Part shown: positions 23,588 to 32,294 of the stretch, one piece after another
Position numbering within the stretch: the stretch's first letter is position 1
Layout of the letters: each line of letters opens with the position of its first letter
Assembly (NCBI RefSeq): GCF_014191985.1
Contig: NZ_JACHXI010000009.1
Coordinates: 1 to 64,000 of the forward strand
DNA length: 64,000 nucleotides
Source of the DNA: Azomonas macrocytogenes
Lineage (GTDB): Bacteria > Pseudomonadota > Gammaproteobacteria > Pseudomonadales > Pseudomonadaceae
Direction: 5' to 3'
The notes under the pieces: model-generated
What the model saw: the letters and a program-made list of their open reading frames with translations, nothing else
Databases searched by the model: none
Told to the model about the DNA's origin: nothing
Program-made: the position numbers and the translations under genes

Positions 23588-25597
23588 TCATTTCGCGCGT
23601 GTCGATTTGTTTTGCATCAATGGCTGGCCATCTTTGCGGGTGATGATAACTGTTGCCGAACGCGGTCTTTTCCCATTGCCATCTGGCCAGTTACTGATGA
23701 ACGAGTCCGGTGTAGAGCCTTCGCCCGGATGCTGGATGTTGACAAATAACGTGCGCAAATCCGGTGTGGCGGCAATGCCGGTGATTTCGCAACCGACCGG
23801 CCCGACCAAAAAGCGCTTGATCTCGCCGGTCGTTGGGTCGGAAACCAGCATCTGATTGTTGCCGAACGGTCCCTGACTGAGTTGGCTGCCACTCATGTCC
23901 GTCTGGATCCACATGCGGGCATCCTTGTCGAACCACAGTCCATCAGGGCTGGCAAGGATGTTGTCGGCCGTAAGGCTGTTGCCCCTGGGGTCAAGACCTA
24001 CGCCTTGCGGACCGCCAAGCAGATAGATATCCCATCTGAAGCGAGTACCGGCGTAATCCCGGCTGGATTCGCGCCAGCGGATGATATGCCCGTAAGAATT
24101 GGGCTTGCGTGGGTTGGCGGCGTCCGTTTCCTGGCGCTCGCTGTTGTTGGTCAGGGTGAAATACACATCCCCATTGTCTGGGTTGACTGCTCCCCATTCC
24201 GGCCGATCCATTTTCGTCGCGCCGACAATATCGGCAGCCAGACGGGTGTTGATCAGCACTTCGCCTTGATCTGCGAAGCTGGCACCTGCTGCGACACAGG
24301 CAGCCTGGAAGCTTTGGTCCTGGATATCGAGAGGCAGCCAGACACCCGTGCCATCGGCATTGAAACGCGCCACATAGAGCGTACCCTCATCGAGCAATTG
24401 GCTATTCTGGCTGTTGCCGCGGCGTGGGCGATAAGCGTCACGGCTGACATACTTGTAGATGTATTCGTTGCGTGTATCGTCACCTGCGTAGCACACCAGG
24501 GGGCGGCCCGGTTTTACGGGGGCGAAGATCACGCCTTCATGGGCAAAGCGACCCAATGCCGTATGTTTGACTGGGGTGGAGTTCGGATCGAACGGGTCGA
24601 TCTCGACGATCCAGCCGAAGGTGTTGGGTTCGTTGCGATAGTCGCTCTGCGCATTTTCGCCGCTGCGGGTGGCATCGAAGCGCTGGAATTCGTCGCCGGC
24701 AACCGTTTCCCAGCCATAGCGCCCGGTTTTTTCAATGCCATAGCGGGACAGTTCGCGCGGCAGTTCGCTGTCACGCGAGGCAAAGTAGCCGGCCCAGTTT
24801 TCTTCGCAGGTCAGGTAGGTTCCCCAGGGCGTGAAACCATTGGAGCAGTTGTTCAAGGTTCCGCGAGTGGAAGTGCCGGTGGGGCTGTAGCGGGTTTGCA
24901 GCAGCGCATGGCCTTTGGCCGGGCCTTCGATCTTCATCGGTGTCGAACCGGTGATGCGGCGGTTGCGTGCCGATGGCTGCACCGCCCATTGCCCGCGATT
25001 ATCGCGGCGTATTTCGACCACGGAAACACCGTGGGCATTGATTTCCTTGCGTACTTCGTCGGCGCTGGTGCGCTTGCCATCGGTTTCGCTCGGTCCACGG
25101 GGGTGCAACACGCCCGGGTCGATATATTCGTGGTTGAGCACCAGCAACCCGTGATCGCTACGAATACCTGCGCCAATGGGGGTATCGATGGGGAAGAAGT
25201 GCATGCCGTCATGGTTCATGCCGGTTTGTTCGGCCTGATCCTGGGCTGTATTGCTGGCATCTTCCAGGTAAGCGGGATAACCGCCAGTAATCGGCGTGCC
25301 CCATGGAATGAAGGCTTGACAGTCGTAGCCTTCTGGCACGATCACCTGATCGGCGCGACTGGTGGCGATTGCCGTGAAGGGCAGCCGCGACGAAGGCTTC
25401 TTCGATCTTGCCGATTGAGCTTCGGCAGTTCCCGGAAAAACTGTTCCGAGAAAGGCCAGGGCACCCAGGGCAGCGCTGCCGGATAGCAGCTGGCGACGTC
25501 CCATGGCCAGCACATCGTTGATATGAGGATTGTTCGAATGATTGCTTGGTGGCTCGTCTCCGCTTCCAAGCTGGATCGAGTTTTTTCCTTCTTTCAC
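23588..25597 (-). CDS. phoX: PhoX family alkaline phosphatase
   Basis: A 669-residue member of the PhoX/DUF839 family, calcium/iron-dependent phosphomonoesterases exported folded by the Tat system. A twin-arginine signal is visible at residues 34-35 ('GRRQLLSGSAALGALAFLG') with an AxA-type cleavage region at 'GTAEAQSA'. Family segments include 'LLVLNHEYIDPGVLHP' and 'LTCEENWAGYF', rich in metal ligands. The start is GTG with GGAG 8 nt upstream. A possible Pho box lies 50-67 nt upstream, which fits phosphate-starvation control. It is flanked by terminators and reads alone. Confidence 0.93.
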   Translation of the reverse strand: MKEGKNSIQLGSGDEPPSNHSNNPHINDVLAMGRRQLLSGSAALGALAFLGTVFPGTAEAQSARSKKPSSRLPFTAIATSRADQVIVPEGYDCQAFIPWGTPITGGYPAYLEDASNTAQDQAEQTGMNHDGMHFFPIDTPIGAGIRSDHGLLVLNHEYIDPGVLHPRGPSETDGKRTSADEVRKEINAHGVSVVEIRRDNRGQWAVQPSARNRRITGSTPMKIEGPAKGHALLQTRYSPTGTSTRGTLNNCSNGFTPWGTYLTCEENWAGYFASRDSELPRELSRYGIEKTGRYGWETVAGDEFQRFDATRSGENAQSDYRNEPNTFGWIVEIDPFDPNSTPVKHTALGRFAHEGVIFAPVKPGRPLVCYAGDDTRNEYIYKYVSRDAYRPRRGNSQNSQLLDEGTLYVARFNADGTGVWLPLDIQDQSFQAACVAAGASFADQGEVLINTRLAADIVGATKMDRPEWGAVNPDNGDVYFTLTNNSERQETDAANPRKPNSYGHIIRWRESSRDYAGTRFRWDIYLLGGPQGVGLDPRGNSLTADNILASPDGLWFDKDARMWIQTDMSGSQLSQGPFGNNQMLVSDPTTGEIKRFLVGPVGCEITGIAATPDLRTLFVNIQHPGEGSTPDSFISNWPDGNGKRPRSATVIITRKDGQPLMQNKSTRAK

Positions 25598-25646
25598 GGT
25601 TGTGGCTCCACACTTTTATTGGGAGCCCTAACGCTATGGGAGGATT

Positions 25647-25664
25647 TGGACACGAATATGACAG
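25647..25664 (-). promoter_or_regulatory. Possible Pho box upstream of phoX
   Basis: On the minus strand an exact CTGTCAT half-site is followed, after 4 nt, by GTGTCCA (4 of 7 matches to the second half). This is the 7-4-7 layout of PhoB sites. It lies 50 nt upstream of the phoX start, a sensible position for activation. The second half-site is weak. Confidence 0.45.
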
Positions 25665-25745
25665 AGAGGCTTTTTGATACAAGGCTTGGAGTAAGCCTTT
25701 ATACTCGCGCCTCCTTTTCGATTCGCGATATTGAATCCACCGACC

Positions 25746-26348
25746 ATGTCCCTGCTTCCTGAAATAGAAAGCTTCCTGCTTTGCCCGACGCCTCAGGCTT
25801 GGCTCGACCAGGCGTTGGAGCACCCCGAGATCCTGCTGATCGATCATGCCAACTGTGAGAAAAAAGCGGCCGGTACGGCGCTGACCCTGCTGTTTCGGCA
25901 TGTCGACAAGGAAACCTTGCAATACAAATTGTCACGCCTGGCGCGTGAAGAGCTTCGTCATTTCGAGCAAGTGGCGGAATTGATGAAAAAGCGCGGCGTC
26001 ATCTACCGCCAGATCAGCGCATCGCTTTATGCCCAGCGCTTGCATGTGCATATCCGCAAGAACGAGCCGGGGCGGTTGGTTGATACTTTGATCGTCGGTG
26101 CCTATATCGAAGCTCGTTCCTGTGAGCGCTTCTTCCGGCTGGCGCCTTATCTGGATCAAGAGCTGAACAGCTTCTACGTTTCGCTGCTCGAATCGGAATC
26201 GCGCCACTATCAGGACTATCTGAACATGGCTCGGCAGTATGCCGACGACCCCATTGATGAGCGCGTGTCCTTCTTTGCCGAAATCGAGCGCCAGGCGATT
26301 CTCACGCCGGATAAGGAATTTCGCTTCCATAGCGGTGCAGCGGCGTAA
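25746..26348 (+). CDS. miaE: tRNA-(ms2io6A)-hydroxylase MiaE
   Basis: A 200-residue ferritin-like di-iron monooxygenase that hydroxylates the isopentenyl side chain of ms2i6A37 in tRNA. The carboxylate/histidine ligands are visible in 'REELRHFEQV' and 'IEARSCERF', plus 'ESESRHYQDYL' late in the protein. The ATG at 25746 gives 'MSLLPEIESFLLCPTP', the usual N-terminus; the frame is open a few codons upstream through a TTG. It is divergent from phoX. Confidence 0.93.
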   Translation: MSLLPEIESFLLCPTPQAWLDQALEHPEILLIDHANCEKKAAGTALTLLFRHVDKETLQYKLSRLAREELRHFEQVAELMKKRGVIYRQISASLYAQRLHVHIRKNEPGRLVDTLIVGAYIEARSCERFFRLAPYLDQELNSFYVSLLESESRHYQDYLNMARQYADDPIDERVSFFAEIERQAILTPDKEFRFHSGAAA

Positions 26349-26570
26349 GTACCACTCCATTGCTGCATTCCATTGAGTCAATATGGGGCCTTTGGTCGCC
26401 TTATCGATATTGCTGCAGGGCGGTAACAGGGTGTTTCTGATGCAAAATAATCGTGCGATATCAGGCAACCGAAGTTCGACAACCGTCAGTTCGTTTTCCT
26501 TTCGGTCAGGTTTTGTCGATGGAAAGCTTGCAAATATTATTTGATTAAGAGCATGTCAGTGATATTTTGT

Positions 26571-26589
26571 AATAAGAATTATTATTATG
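26571..26589 (+). promoter_or_regulatory. Possible Fur box upstream of the feo genes
   Basis: The 19-mer aataagaattattattatg matches the Fur consensus GATAATGATAATCATTATC at 13 of 19 positions and sits in the most AT-rich part of the 26349-26775 gap. It lies about 190 nt before the small ORF at 26776 and 430 nt before feoA. Iron repression of this block is the natural inference. The rest of that gap shows no gene I can support. Confidence 0.45.
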
Positions 26590-26775
26590 TGTGCAGGCTC
26601 ATTAAGGTGAATATGGTTTTGCCTTCGGTTTTTTTCTGGTGCAAGTGGGCGTGACCCTTGCTTGCTGATACGCATATGATTGGGCCGTCTTTCGAGCGTT
26701 GCGCCTTTTTCTTGCCGATATCCGTGCTGTCTACCAGATACTTGGGCGTATCCGTCTGAAGCTGGAGGTATCTGT

Positions 26776-27004
26776 TGTGGAATTGCCATCCGCTGTAGAG
26801 CTAGGTCGACCGAGGCGGGAATTTCAACCCCTTGTGGATGGAATGGCCGCCATCCTGTCTGCGGCCATCTTCGCCTTTCTGAGTCCTATTACAGCCTCGA
26901 TGCTGCATAACGGCAGTACTATCGCTATCCTGCTGCGCGCGCTGGCCGGCGCCGGCCTGCCAGACAAGCCCCGCGCGCGGCGAAAACACGCCGCCCTGCA
27001 TTGA
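26776..27004 (+). CDS. Small predicted membrane protein upstream of feoA
   Basis: A GTG-started ORF of about 75 residues, preceded by GGAGGT at good spacing and ending 17 nt before the feoA start. It has one hydrophobic stretch ('MAAILSAAIFAFLSPITASM') and the phrase 'LHNGSTIAILLRALAG', which to my eye resembles the C-terminal end of heavy-metal P1B-type ATPases. The frame stays open upstream to about 26669, reading 'YQILGRIRLKLE', which recalls an HMA-like strand. It may be a metal-binding leader protein, or a remnant of an ATPase deleted in the middle. No function is assigned. Confidence 0.35.
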
Positions 27005-27021
27005 TCCGACAGGTATCCGAG

Positions 27022-27267
27022 ATGAGTTCATCCCCACTTTCTTCCGCTTTTCCGTTAACCATGGCCAGTGAGGACAGCACCGTGCGGGTCGTGGCGATCC
27101 AGGGTGGCGCCACGCTGGCGCGCCGGGTGGCCGATTTGGGCCTCAACGTGGGTAGCGAACTACGGGTCCGCCAGCGCCAGGGCGAGGGTCTGGTGGTGTC
27201 GCGCGGCGAAACGCGTTTCGCGCTGGGCGTCGGCATGGCGCACAAGATCCTGGTGTGCGAAGCCTGA
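27022..27267 (+). CDS. feoA: FeoA family protein (first copy)
   Basis: An 81-residue SH3-like FeoA protein. The core 'RRVADLGLNVGSELRVRQRQGEGLVV' and 'FALGVGMAHKILV' match the family. FeoA is a small cytoplasmic partner of the FeoB iron channel. The start could be the ATG at 27022 or a later one at 27061 ('MASEDSTVR'). It is 73 nt upstream of a second FeoA gene, with which it shares only family-level similarity. Confidence 0.85.
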   Translation: MSSSPLSSAFPLTMASEDSTVRVVAIQGGATLARRVADLGLNVGSELRVRQRQGEGLVVSRGETRFALGVGMAHKILVCEA

Positions 27268-27340
27268 AGCTTTACATCGAGAATCGACCGCTCCGATCAG
27301 TAGGAGGGCGGCGAGATTTTTCATGGATTTGGAGGTATTG

Positions 27341-27571
27341 ATGTTACTCAAGGAATTGGGCGTCGGTGATCGCGCCAAGGTGCTTGGCTTCGCCGAAGGC
27401 AGTCATTCCTATCGCCGCAAGCTGCTGTCGATGGGGCTCACCCCAGGGGCTGAGATTCGCATCACCCGGGTAGCGCCGATGGGGGATCCGGTCGAGATTC
27501 GCGTGCGCGGCTTCGCGCTTTCGCTGCGCAAGCACGAGGCCGATGCCTTGTCGGTGGAAAAGCTGCCATGA
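27341..27571 (+). CDS. feoA: FeoA family protein (second copy)
   Basis: A 76-residue FeoA-domain protein with the family pattern 'YRRKLLSMGLTPGAEIRITRVAP', followed by 'VEIRVRGFALSLRKHEA'. GGAGG lies 5 nt before the ATG at 27341. The open frame continues far upstream but in the shadow of the first feoA. Its stop overlaps the feoB start by 4 nt, so this copy is the one translationally coupled to FeoB. Confidence 0.93.
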   Translation: MLLKELGVGDRAKVLGFAEGSHSYRRKLLSMGLTPGAEIRITRVAPMGDPVEIRVRGFALSLRKHEADALSVEKLP

Positions 27572-29883
27572 CGATGAACCATCGCGTTGCCCTGGTCGGC
27601 AACCCCAATTGCGGCAAGACGACACTGTTCAATGCCCTGACCGGTTCGCGCCAGCAGGTCGGCAACTGGCCGGGGGTCACGGTCGAGAAGAAGAGTGGTG
27701 AATACGTCTTCGAAGGCAAGCGCTTCGAGGTGGTGGATCTGCCGGGAACCTATTCGCTGGATGTGCTGGACGCCGAAGTCTCCCTCGACGAAAAGGTCGC
27801 CCGTGACTACATCCAGAGCAAGGAAGCCGAACTGGTCATCAATGTCGTCGATGCCGCCAACCTGGAGCGCAACCTCTACCTGACCAGCCAGCTCGTCGAG
27901 ATGCAGGCGCCCCTGCTGGTGGTGCTGAACATGGTCGATGTGGCCGAGACGAAGGGCATGAAGCTGGACCCGGAGGCGCTGTCCCGCAGCCTGGGCTGTC
28001 CGGTGGTGCCGATGGTGGCTTCGGAGGGCCAGGGCGTCGGCGAACTCAAGGCGGCCATCGAGCGGGCGGTCGCCGCGCCCGGCGCCTCGACGGCCCTGCT
28101 CGAATACGATGCCGCCGTGGAGCAGGCGATCGCCGCGCTGCTTCCGCAACTGGAGCGGCATGGCGCGGGTAGCTCATCGTCGCGCTGGCTGGCGGTGCGC
28201 CTGCTGGAAGGCGACGATCTGGCCCGCCGGCTCGCCGGTGCCGAGTTGCAGGCACAGGCTGCCGCGCTCGGCCAGGAATTGGGGGAGGATCTCGATATCC
28301 TGGTGGCGGACGCCCGCTACGGCCTGGCCCACCGCATCGCCAGCCAGGTGGTGACGGTCAGCGGCCGCGTCAATCGCGACCTCACCGACCGCATCGATCA
28401 CGTGGTGCTGAACCGCTTCTTCGGCATTCCGATCTTTCTCTTGATGATGTATCTGATGTTCATGTTCACCATCAACATCGGCGGGGCCTTCATCGATTTC
28501 TTCGACCAGCTCGGCCAGGTGCTGGTGGTGGACGGTTTCTCCAGCCTGCTGGTCGGCCTGGGGGCTCCGGCCTGGCTCGAACTGCTGCTGGCCCAGGGCA
28601 TCGGCAGCGGCATTCAGACCGTCGCGACCTTTATCCCCGTGATCGGCTTTTTGTTCCTGTTCCTGTCGGTGCTGGAGGATTCCGGCTACATGGCCCGGGC
28701 CGCGTTCGTGATGGATCGCTTCATGCACTGGGTCGGCCTGCCGGGCAAGTCCTTCGTGCCACTGATCGTCGGCTTCGGCTGCACGGTGCCGGCGATCATG
28801 GCGACCCGCACCCTGGAGCATCGCCGTGACCGGCTGATGACCATCGCCATGGCGCCCTTCATGTCCTGTGGCGCCCGTCTGCCGGTATACGTGCTGTTCG
28901 CCGCCGCCTTCTTCGCCGAATATGCGCAGAACCTGGTGTTCGGCCTCTACCTGATCGGCGTCGCGGTGGCGGTGCTGACCGGATTGATGCTGAAGAATAC
29001 CCTGCTGCGGGGCGAAGCCTCGCCGTTCATCATGGAGCTGCCGCCCTACCACTTGCCCACCGTCAAGGGCGTGCTGATCCATACCTGGGACCGGCTCAAG
29101 CGCTTCATCTTCCGCGCCGGGCGGGTCATCGTTCCCATGGTGCTGGTGCTGAATGTGCTCAATGCGCTGGGAACCGACGGCAGTTACCACAACGAGGGCA
29201 GCGACAAGTCGGTTCTGGCCGCCATCGGTCGCAGTATGGCACCGGTCTTTTCACCCTTCGGGCTGAACGAGGAAAACTGGCCGGCGACGGTCGGCATCTT
29301 CACCGGTATCCTGGCCAAGGAGGCGGTGGTGGGGACGTTGAATACCACCTATGCATCCCTGGCTGTCGATGAGGCCGGAGCGGCCGGCGACGAGGAAGAG
29401 CCTTCGCTGGCCGAAGGAATCGCCGCCGCCTTCGCCACCATTCCCGCCAACCTCGCCGATGCCTTCGGCCACTGGGCCAACCCGCTCGGCGTGGAGGTCG
29501 GCGACCTCAGCGACCAGCAGGCGGTAGCTGAGGAGCAGGAGGTGTCCGCCGGTATCTTCGGTGCCATGGCGAGCCGTTTCGACGGTACCGTCGGGGCCTT
29601 CGCCTACCTGCTGTTCATCCTGCTGTACATGCCCTGTACCGCGGCGACCGCTGCCGTTTATCAGGAATCCGGGGTACGCTGGACGTTATTCGTGGGCTTG
29701 TGGTCCACCGGGTTGGCCTATGGAATGGCCACGCTGTTCTATCAGGTTGCAACCTGGGCGAGGCATCCGTTGTCCTCGTTGACATGGGTGGTCGTGATAT
29801 TGGCCAGCCTCGCGCTCCTGGTGTACATCCTGCGGCGCGCTGGTCAGCGTGCGGTCACCGATGATCTGGCGGCGGTTTCGTGA
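27568..29883 (+). CDS. feoB: Ferrous iron transporter FeoB
   Basis: A 771-residue inner-membrane Fe(II) transporter. The N-terminal G-protein domain has G1 'GNPNCGKTT' (about residues 11-19), G3 'DLPGTYSL' and G4 'NMVD', followed by the GDI helical domain. The membrane domain has two Gate motifs ('GLPGKSFVPLIVGFGCTVPA' and 'GILAKEAVVGTLNTTYA') and 'MPCTAATAAVYQESG' near the end. The sequence is visibly richer in G+C than miaE upstream. Confidence 0.98.
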   Translation: MTMNHRVALVGNPNCGKTTLFNALTGSRQQVGNWPGVTVEKKSGEYVFEGKRFEVVDLPGTYSLDVLDAEVSLDEKVARDYIQSKEAELVINVVDAANLERNLYLTSQLVEMQAPLLVVLNMVDVAETKGMKLDPEALSRSLGCPVVPMVASEGQGVGELKAAIERAVAAPGASTALLEYDAAVEQAIAALLPQLERHGAGSSSSRWLAVRLLEGDDLARRLAGAELQAQAAALGQELGEDLDILVADARYGLAHRIASQVVTVSGRVNRDLTDRIDHVVLNRFFGIPIFLLMMYLMFMFTINIGGAFIDFFDQLGQVLVVDGFSSLLVGLGAPAWLELLLAQGIGSGIQTVATFIPVIGFLFLFLSVLEDSGYMARAAFVMDRFMHWVGLPGKSFVPLIVGFGCTVPAIMATRTLEHRRDRLMTIAMAPFMSCGARLPVYVLFAAAFFAEYAQNLVFGLYLIGVAVAVLTGLMLKNTLLRGEASPFIMELPPYHLPTVKGVLIHTWDRLKRFIFRAGRVIVPMVLVLNVLNALGTDGSYHNEGSDKSVLAAIGRSMAPVFSPFGLNEENWPATVGIFTGILAKEAVVGTLNTTYASLAVDEAGAAGDEEEPSLAEGIAAAFATIPANLADAFGHWANPLGVEVGDLSDQQAVAEEQEVSAGIFGAMASRFDGTVGAFAYLLFILLYMPCTAATAAVYQESGVRWTLFVGLWSTGLAYGMATLFYQVATWARHPLSSLTWVVVILASLALLVYILRRAGQRAVTDDLAAVS

Positions 29884-29901
29884 CGAGAGCGACTGACTAA
29901 G

Positions 29902-30056
29902 AGCCTGTTCACGATCTCGCGAGCTAGAGCTAAACGGCGGCGAAAACGGCTGAGGAAGCGGACCGGGCTCGCGTGCGAGTTTACGGGTGGTAAATGAGCA
30001 TTTCGAAGCCGGTTTCAACGCCGTTTGGTCGACGCGCAGCAGATCGTGAATAGGTT
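29902..30056 (-). repeat. MITE-like element, copy 1
   Basis: A 155-bp non-coding element with 16-bp terminal inverted repeats (AGCCTGTTCACGATCT against AACCTATTCACGATCT read inward, 14 of 16). It is flanked by a direct repeat CTAAG at 29897-29901 and 30057-30061. The minus strand shares long stretches with 44462-44586, including GATCTGCTGCGCGTCGACC and CCCGGTCCGCTTCCTCAG. It encodes nothing. It splits feoB from feoC. The likely source is an IS5-type transposon (inference from the CTAA-like target). Confidence 0.7.
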
Positions 30057-30075
30057 CTAAGAGAGGACGGAGAAT

Positions 30076-30354
30076 ATGATTCTTGCCCAGCTCAACGAGT
30101 ATCTCCACCAGCATGGCCGAGCCAGCCTGAGCGATATGGCCATGGCCATGGACAGCACCCCTGAGGCTGTCGAAGCCATTCTTGGCAGGCTGGAGCGCAA
30201 GGGACGAGTACGGCGCCTGCCCGAGGGCTCCACCTGTGGCTCAGGCTGTTGCAAGTGCGACCCGACCCAGACGACGCTGTACGAGTGGGTCAGGGAGGAC
30301 GCTGGCCAGCACTCGGGAGATGAGAAGAAGGTGTTTTTCCGCACTCCCTCCTGA
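30076..30354 (+). CDS. feoC: FeoC-like winged-helix protein
   Basis: A 92-residue protein with an N-terminal helix-turn-helix ('LNEYLHQHGRASLSDMAMAM', then 'VEAILGRLERKGRVRRL'). A cysteine loop 'CGSGCCKC' is of the type that binds an Fe-S cluster in FeoC. FeoC is thought to stabilise or regulate FeoB. GGAG precedes the ATG. It sits 192 nt after feoB because of the inserted MITE-like element; normally the genes are close. Confidence 0.9.
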   Translation: MILAQLNEYLHQHGRASLSDMAMAMDSTPEAVEAILGRLERKGRVRRLPEGSTCGSGCCKCDPTQTTLYEWVREDAGQHSGDEKKVFFRTPS

Positions 30355-30404
30355 ATGCCCCAATGCCAATGCCGCTTTCGGTACGGGCAGCTCCTCCCGC
30401 TTAG

Positions 30405-32237
30405 TCAGTCGAGGCCGACGAAGCCTCCGGTCTGGTGTTGCCAGAGTCGGGCATAGAGACCGCCGCTGGCCACCAGTTCGGCGTGGGTTCCACTCTCGAC
30501 GATGCGTCCTTGGTCGAGTACCACCAGCCGGTCCAGGCGGGCGATGGTGGAGAGACGGTGGGCGATGGCGATCACTGTCTTGCCCTGCATCAGGGTTTCC
30601 AGGCTTTCCTGGATGGCCGCTTCCACTTCCGAGTCCAGCGCCGAGGTGGCCTCATCGAGGATCAGGATCGGGGCGTTCTTCAGCAGCACGCGGGCGATCG
30701 CGATGCGCTGGCGCTGGCCGCCGGATAGCTTGATGCCGCGTTCGCCGACCTGGGCATCGAGCCCAGTATGGCCTTGGGCGTCGCGCAGCGTCGGCACGAA
30801 GCCGTCGGCGCGGGCCTGGCGCAGCGCTTCGAGCAGCTCCGCCTCGCTGGCCTCGGGGCGGCCGTAGAGTAGGTTCTCGCGGATCGAGCGGTGCAGCAGC
30901 GAGGTGTCCTGGGTGACCACACCGATCTGCGCGCGCAGGCTTTCCTGGGTGACGCTGGCGATGTCCTGGCCGTCGATCAGGATGCGTCCGCCAGAGAGAT
31001 CGTAGAGGCGCAGCAACAGGCTCATCAGGGTCGATTTGCCGGCGCCTGACGGCCCGACCAGGCCGACCTTCTCGCCCGGTCGGACGATCAGATCGAGCCC
31101 GTCGATGACCGGCCGCTCCGGGCCGTACTGGAAGTGCACCTGTTCGAGGCGCACTTCGCCCCGTTTCACATCGAGTGTGCGGGCACCGGGTCGGTCAGTA
31201 ACGGCCAGCGGCTGGACGATGGTCTGCATGCCGTCCTGCACGGTGCCGACATTCTCGAAGATGCCGTTGACCACCCACATGATCCATTGCGACATGTTGT
31301 TGATGCGGATCACCAGGCCGCTGGCCAAGGCGATGTCGCCGACGCTGATGCGACCGTTACTCCACAGCCACAGGGCCAGGCCGACGGTGCCGGCGATCAG
31401 TGCACTGCTCAGGCAGGTCAGGGCGATGTTCATGCCACTGATGAGGCGTGCCTGGCCACGGACGTTTTCGACCATCTCGCCCATCGCCGCGCGAGCGTAG
31501 CCCTCCTCGTCGCGCGAGTGGGCGAATAGCTTGAGGGTGAGGATATTGGTGTAGCCGTCGACCACCCGCCCCATGACCTTGGAGCGGCTCGCCGAGGCGT
31601 CGGCCGAACGCTGCCGGACGCGCGGGACGAAATGGATCAGCGTGGCGATGTAGCCGATGATCCACAGGGCCAGCGGAATGACCAGGCGAATGTCTGCCTG
31701 GGCGAACAGCAGCAGGGCACTGCCGGCATAGATGAACACGTGCCAGAGCGCGTCGACCGCCTGCACGGCGGAGTCGCGCAGTGAGTTGCCGGTCTGCATC
31801 ATGCGCTGGGCGACGCGCCCGGAAAAGTCGCTCTGGAAAAAGTTCAGGCTCTGGCGCAGCAGATAGCGGTGATTCTGCCAACGGATCAGGTTGGTCAGGC
31901 TCGGTGTCAGCGACTGGTGCACCAGCAGGTCGTGCAGGCCGAATGCCAGCGGTCGCAGCAGCAGCGTCACCACCGCCATCCAGATCAGCTCATTGGCGTG
32001 CCGGCGAAAGAAGTCCGCGCCGGGCGCTGCCTGGACCATGTCGATCAGGCGGCCGAGGAAATCGAACAGCGCCACCTCGATCAGTGCGGCGAAGAAGCCC
32101 ACCGTCACCAGGGCCAGCAGCACCGGCCAGGCCTGGTACAGGTAATAGCAGTAGAAACGCAGGACGCCTCGCGGGGGCAAGGGCGTGGGGGCTTCCTGGA
32201 AAGGGTCGATGAGATTTTCGAAGCGGCGAAAGATCAT
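30405..32237 (-). CDS. ABC exporter, fused permease and ATPase
   Basis: A 610-residue half-transporter of the MsbA/MDR type. Six hydrophobic helices occupy the first roughly 330 residues, followed by a nucleotide-binding domain with Walker A 'GPSGAGKST', signature 'LSGGQRQRIAIAR', Walker B 'ILILDEATSALD' and H-loop 'AIAHRLSTIA'. It probably works as a homodimer exporting a lipid-like or hydrophobic compound; the substrate is unknown. It is convergent with feoC and shares that block's high G+C. Confidence 0.9.
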   Translation of the reverse strand: MIFRRFENLIDPFQEAPTPLPPRGVLRFYCYYLYQAWPVLLALVTVGFFAALIEVALFDFLGRLIDMVQAAPGADFFRRHANELIWMAVVTLLLRPLAFGLHDLLVHQSLTPSLTNLIRWQNHRYLLRQSLNFFQSDFSGRVAQRMMQTGNSLRDSAVQAVDALWHVFIYAGSALLLFAQADIRLVIPLALWIIGYIATLIHFVPRVRQRSADASASRSKVMGRVVDGYTNILTLKLFAHSRDEEGYARAAMGEMVENVRGQARLISGMNIALTCLSSALIAGTVGLALWLWSNGRISVGDIALASGLVIRINNMSQWIMWVVNGIFENVGTVQDGMQTIVQPLAVTDRPGARTLDVKRGEVRLEQVHFQYGPERPVIDGLDLIVRPGEKVGLVGPSGAGKSTLMSLLLRLYDLSGGRILIDGQDIASVTQESLRAQIGVVTQDTSLLHRSIRENLLYGRPEASEAELLEALRQARADGFVPTLRDAQGHTGLDAQVGERGIKLSGGQRQRIAIARVLLKNAPILILDEATSALDSEVEAAIQESLETLMQGKTVIAIAHRLSTIARLDRLVVLDQGRIVESGTHAELVASGGLYARLWQHQTGGFVGLD

Positions 32238-32294
32238 AGGATATCCAGGAAAGACCGACAGGAGCAGCTTGGTGGAGTGGGCGTAGTTGTCATT

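Noticed and set aside
29891..30410. GACTGACTAA / TTAGTCAGTC inverted pair flanking feoC
   Set aside because: The pair is 10 bp and lies over stop codons of feoB and the ABC exporter. Coincidence is likely, and the true element ends are at the CTAAG repeats.
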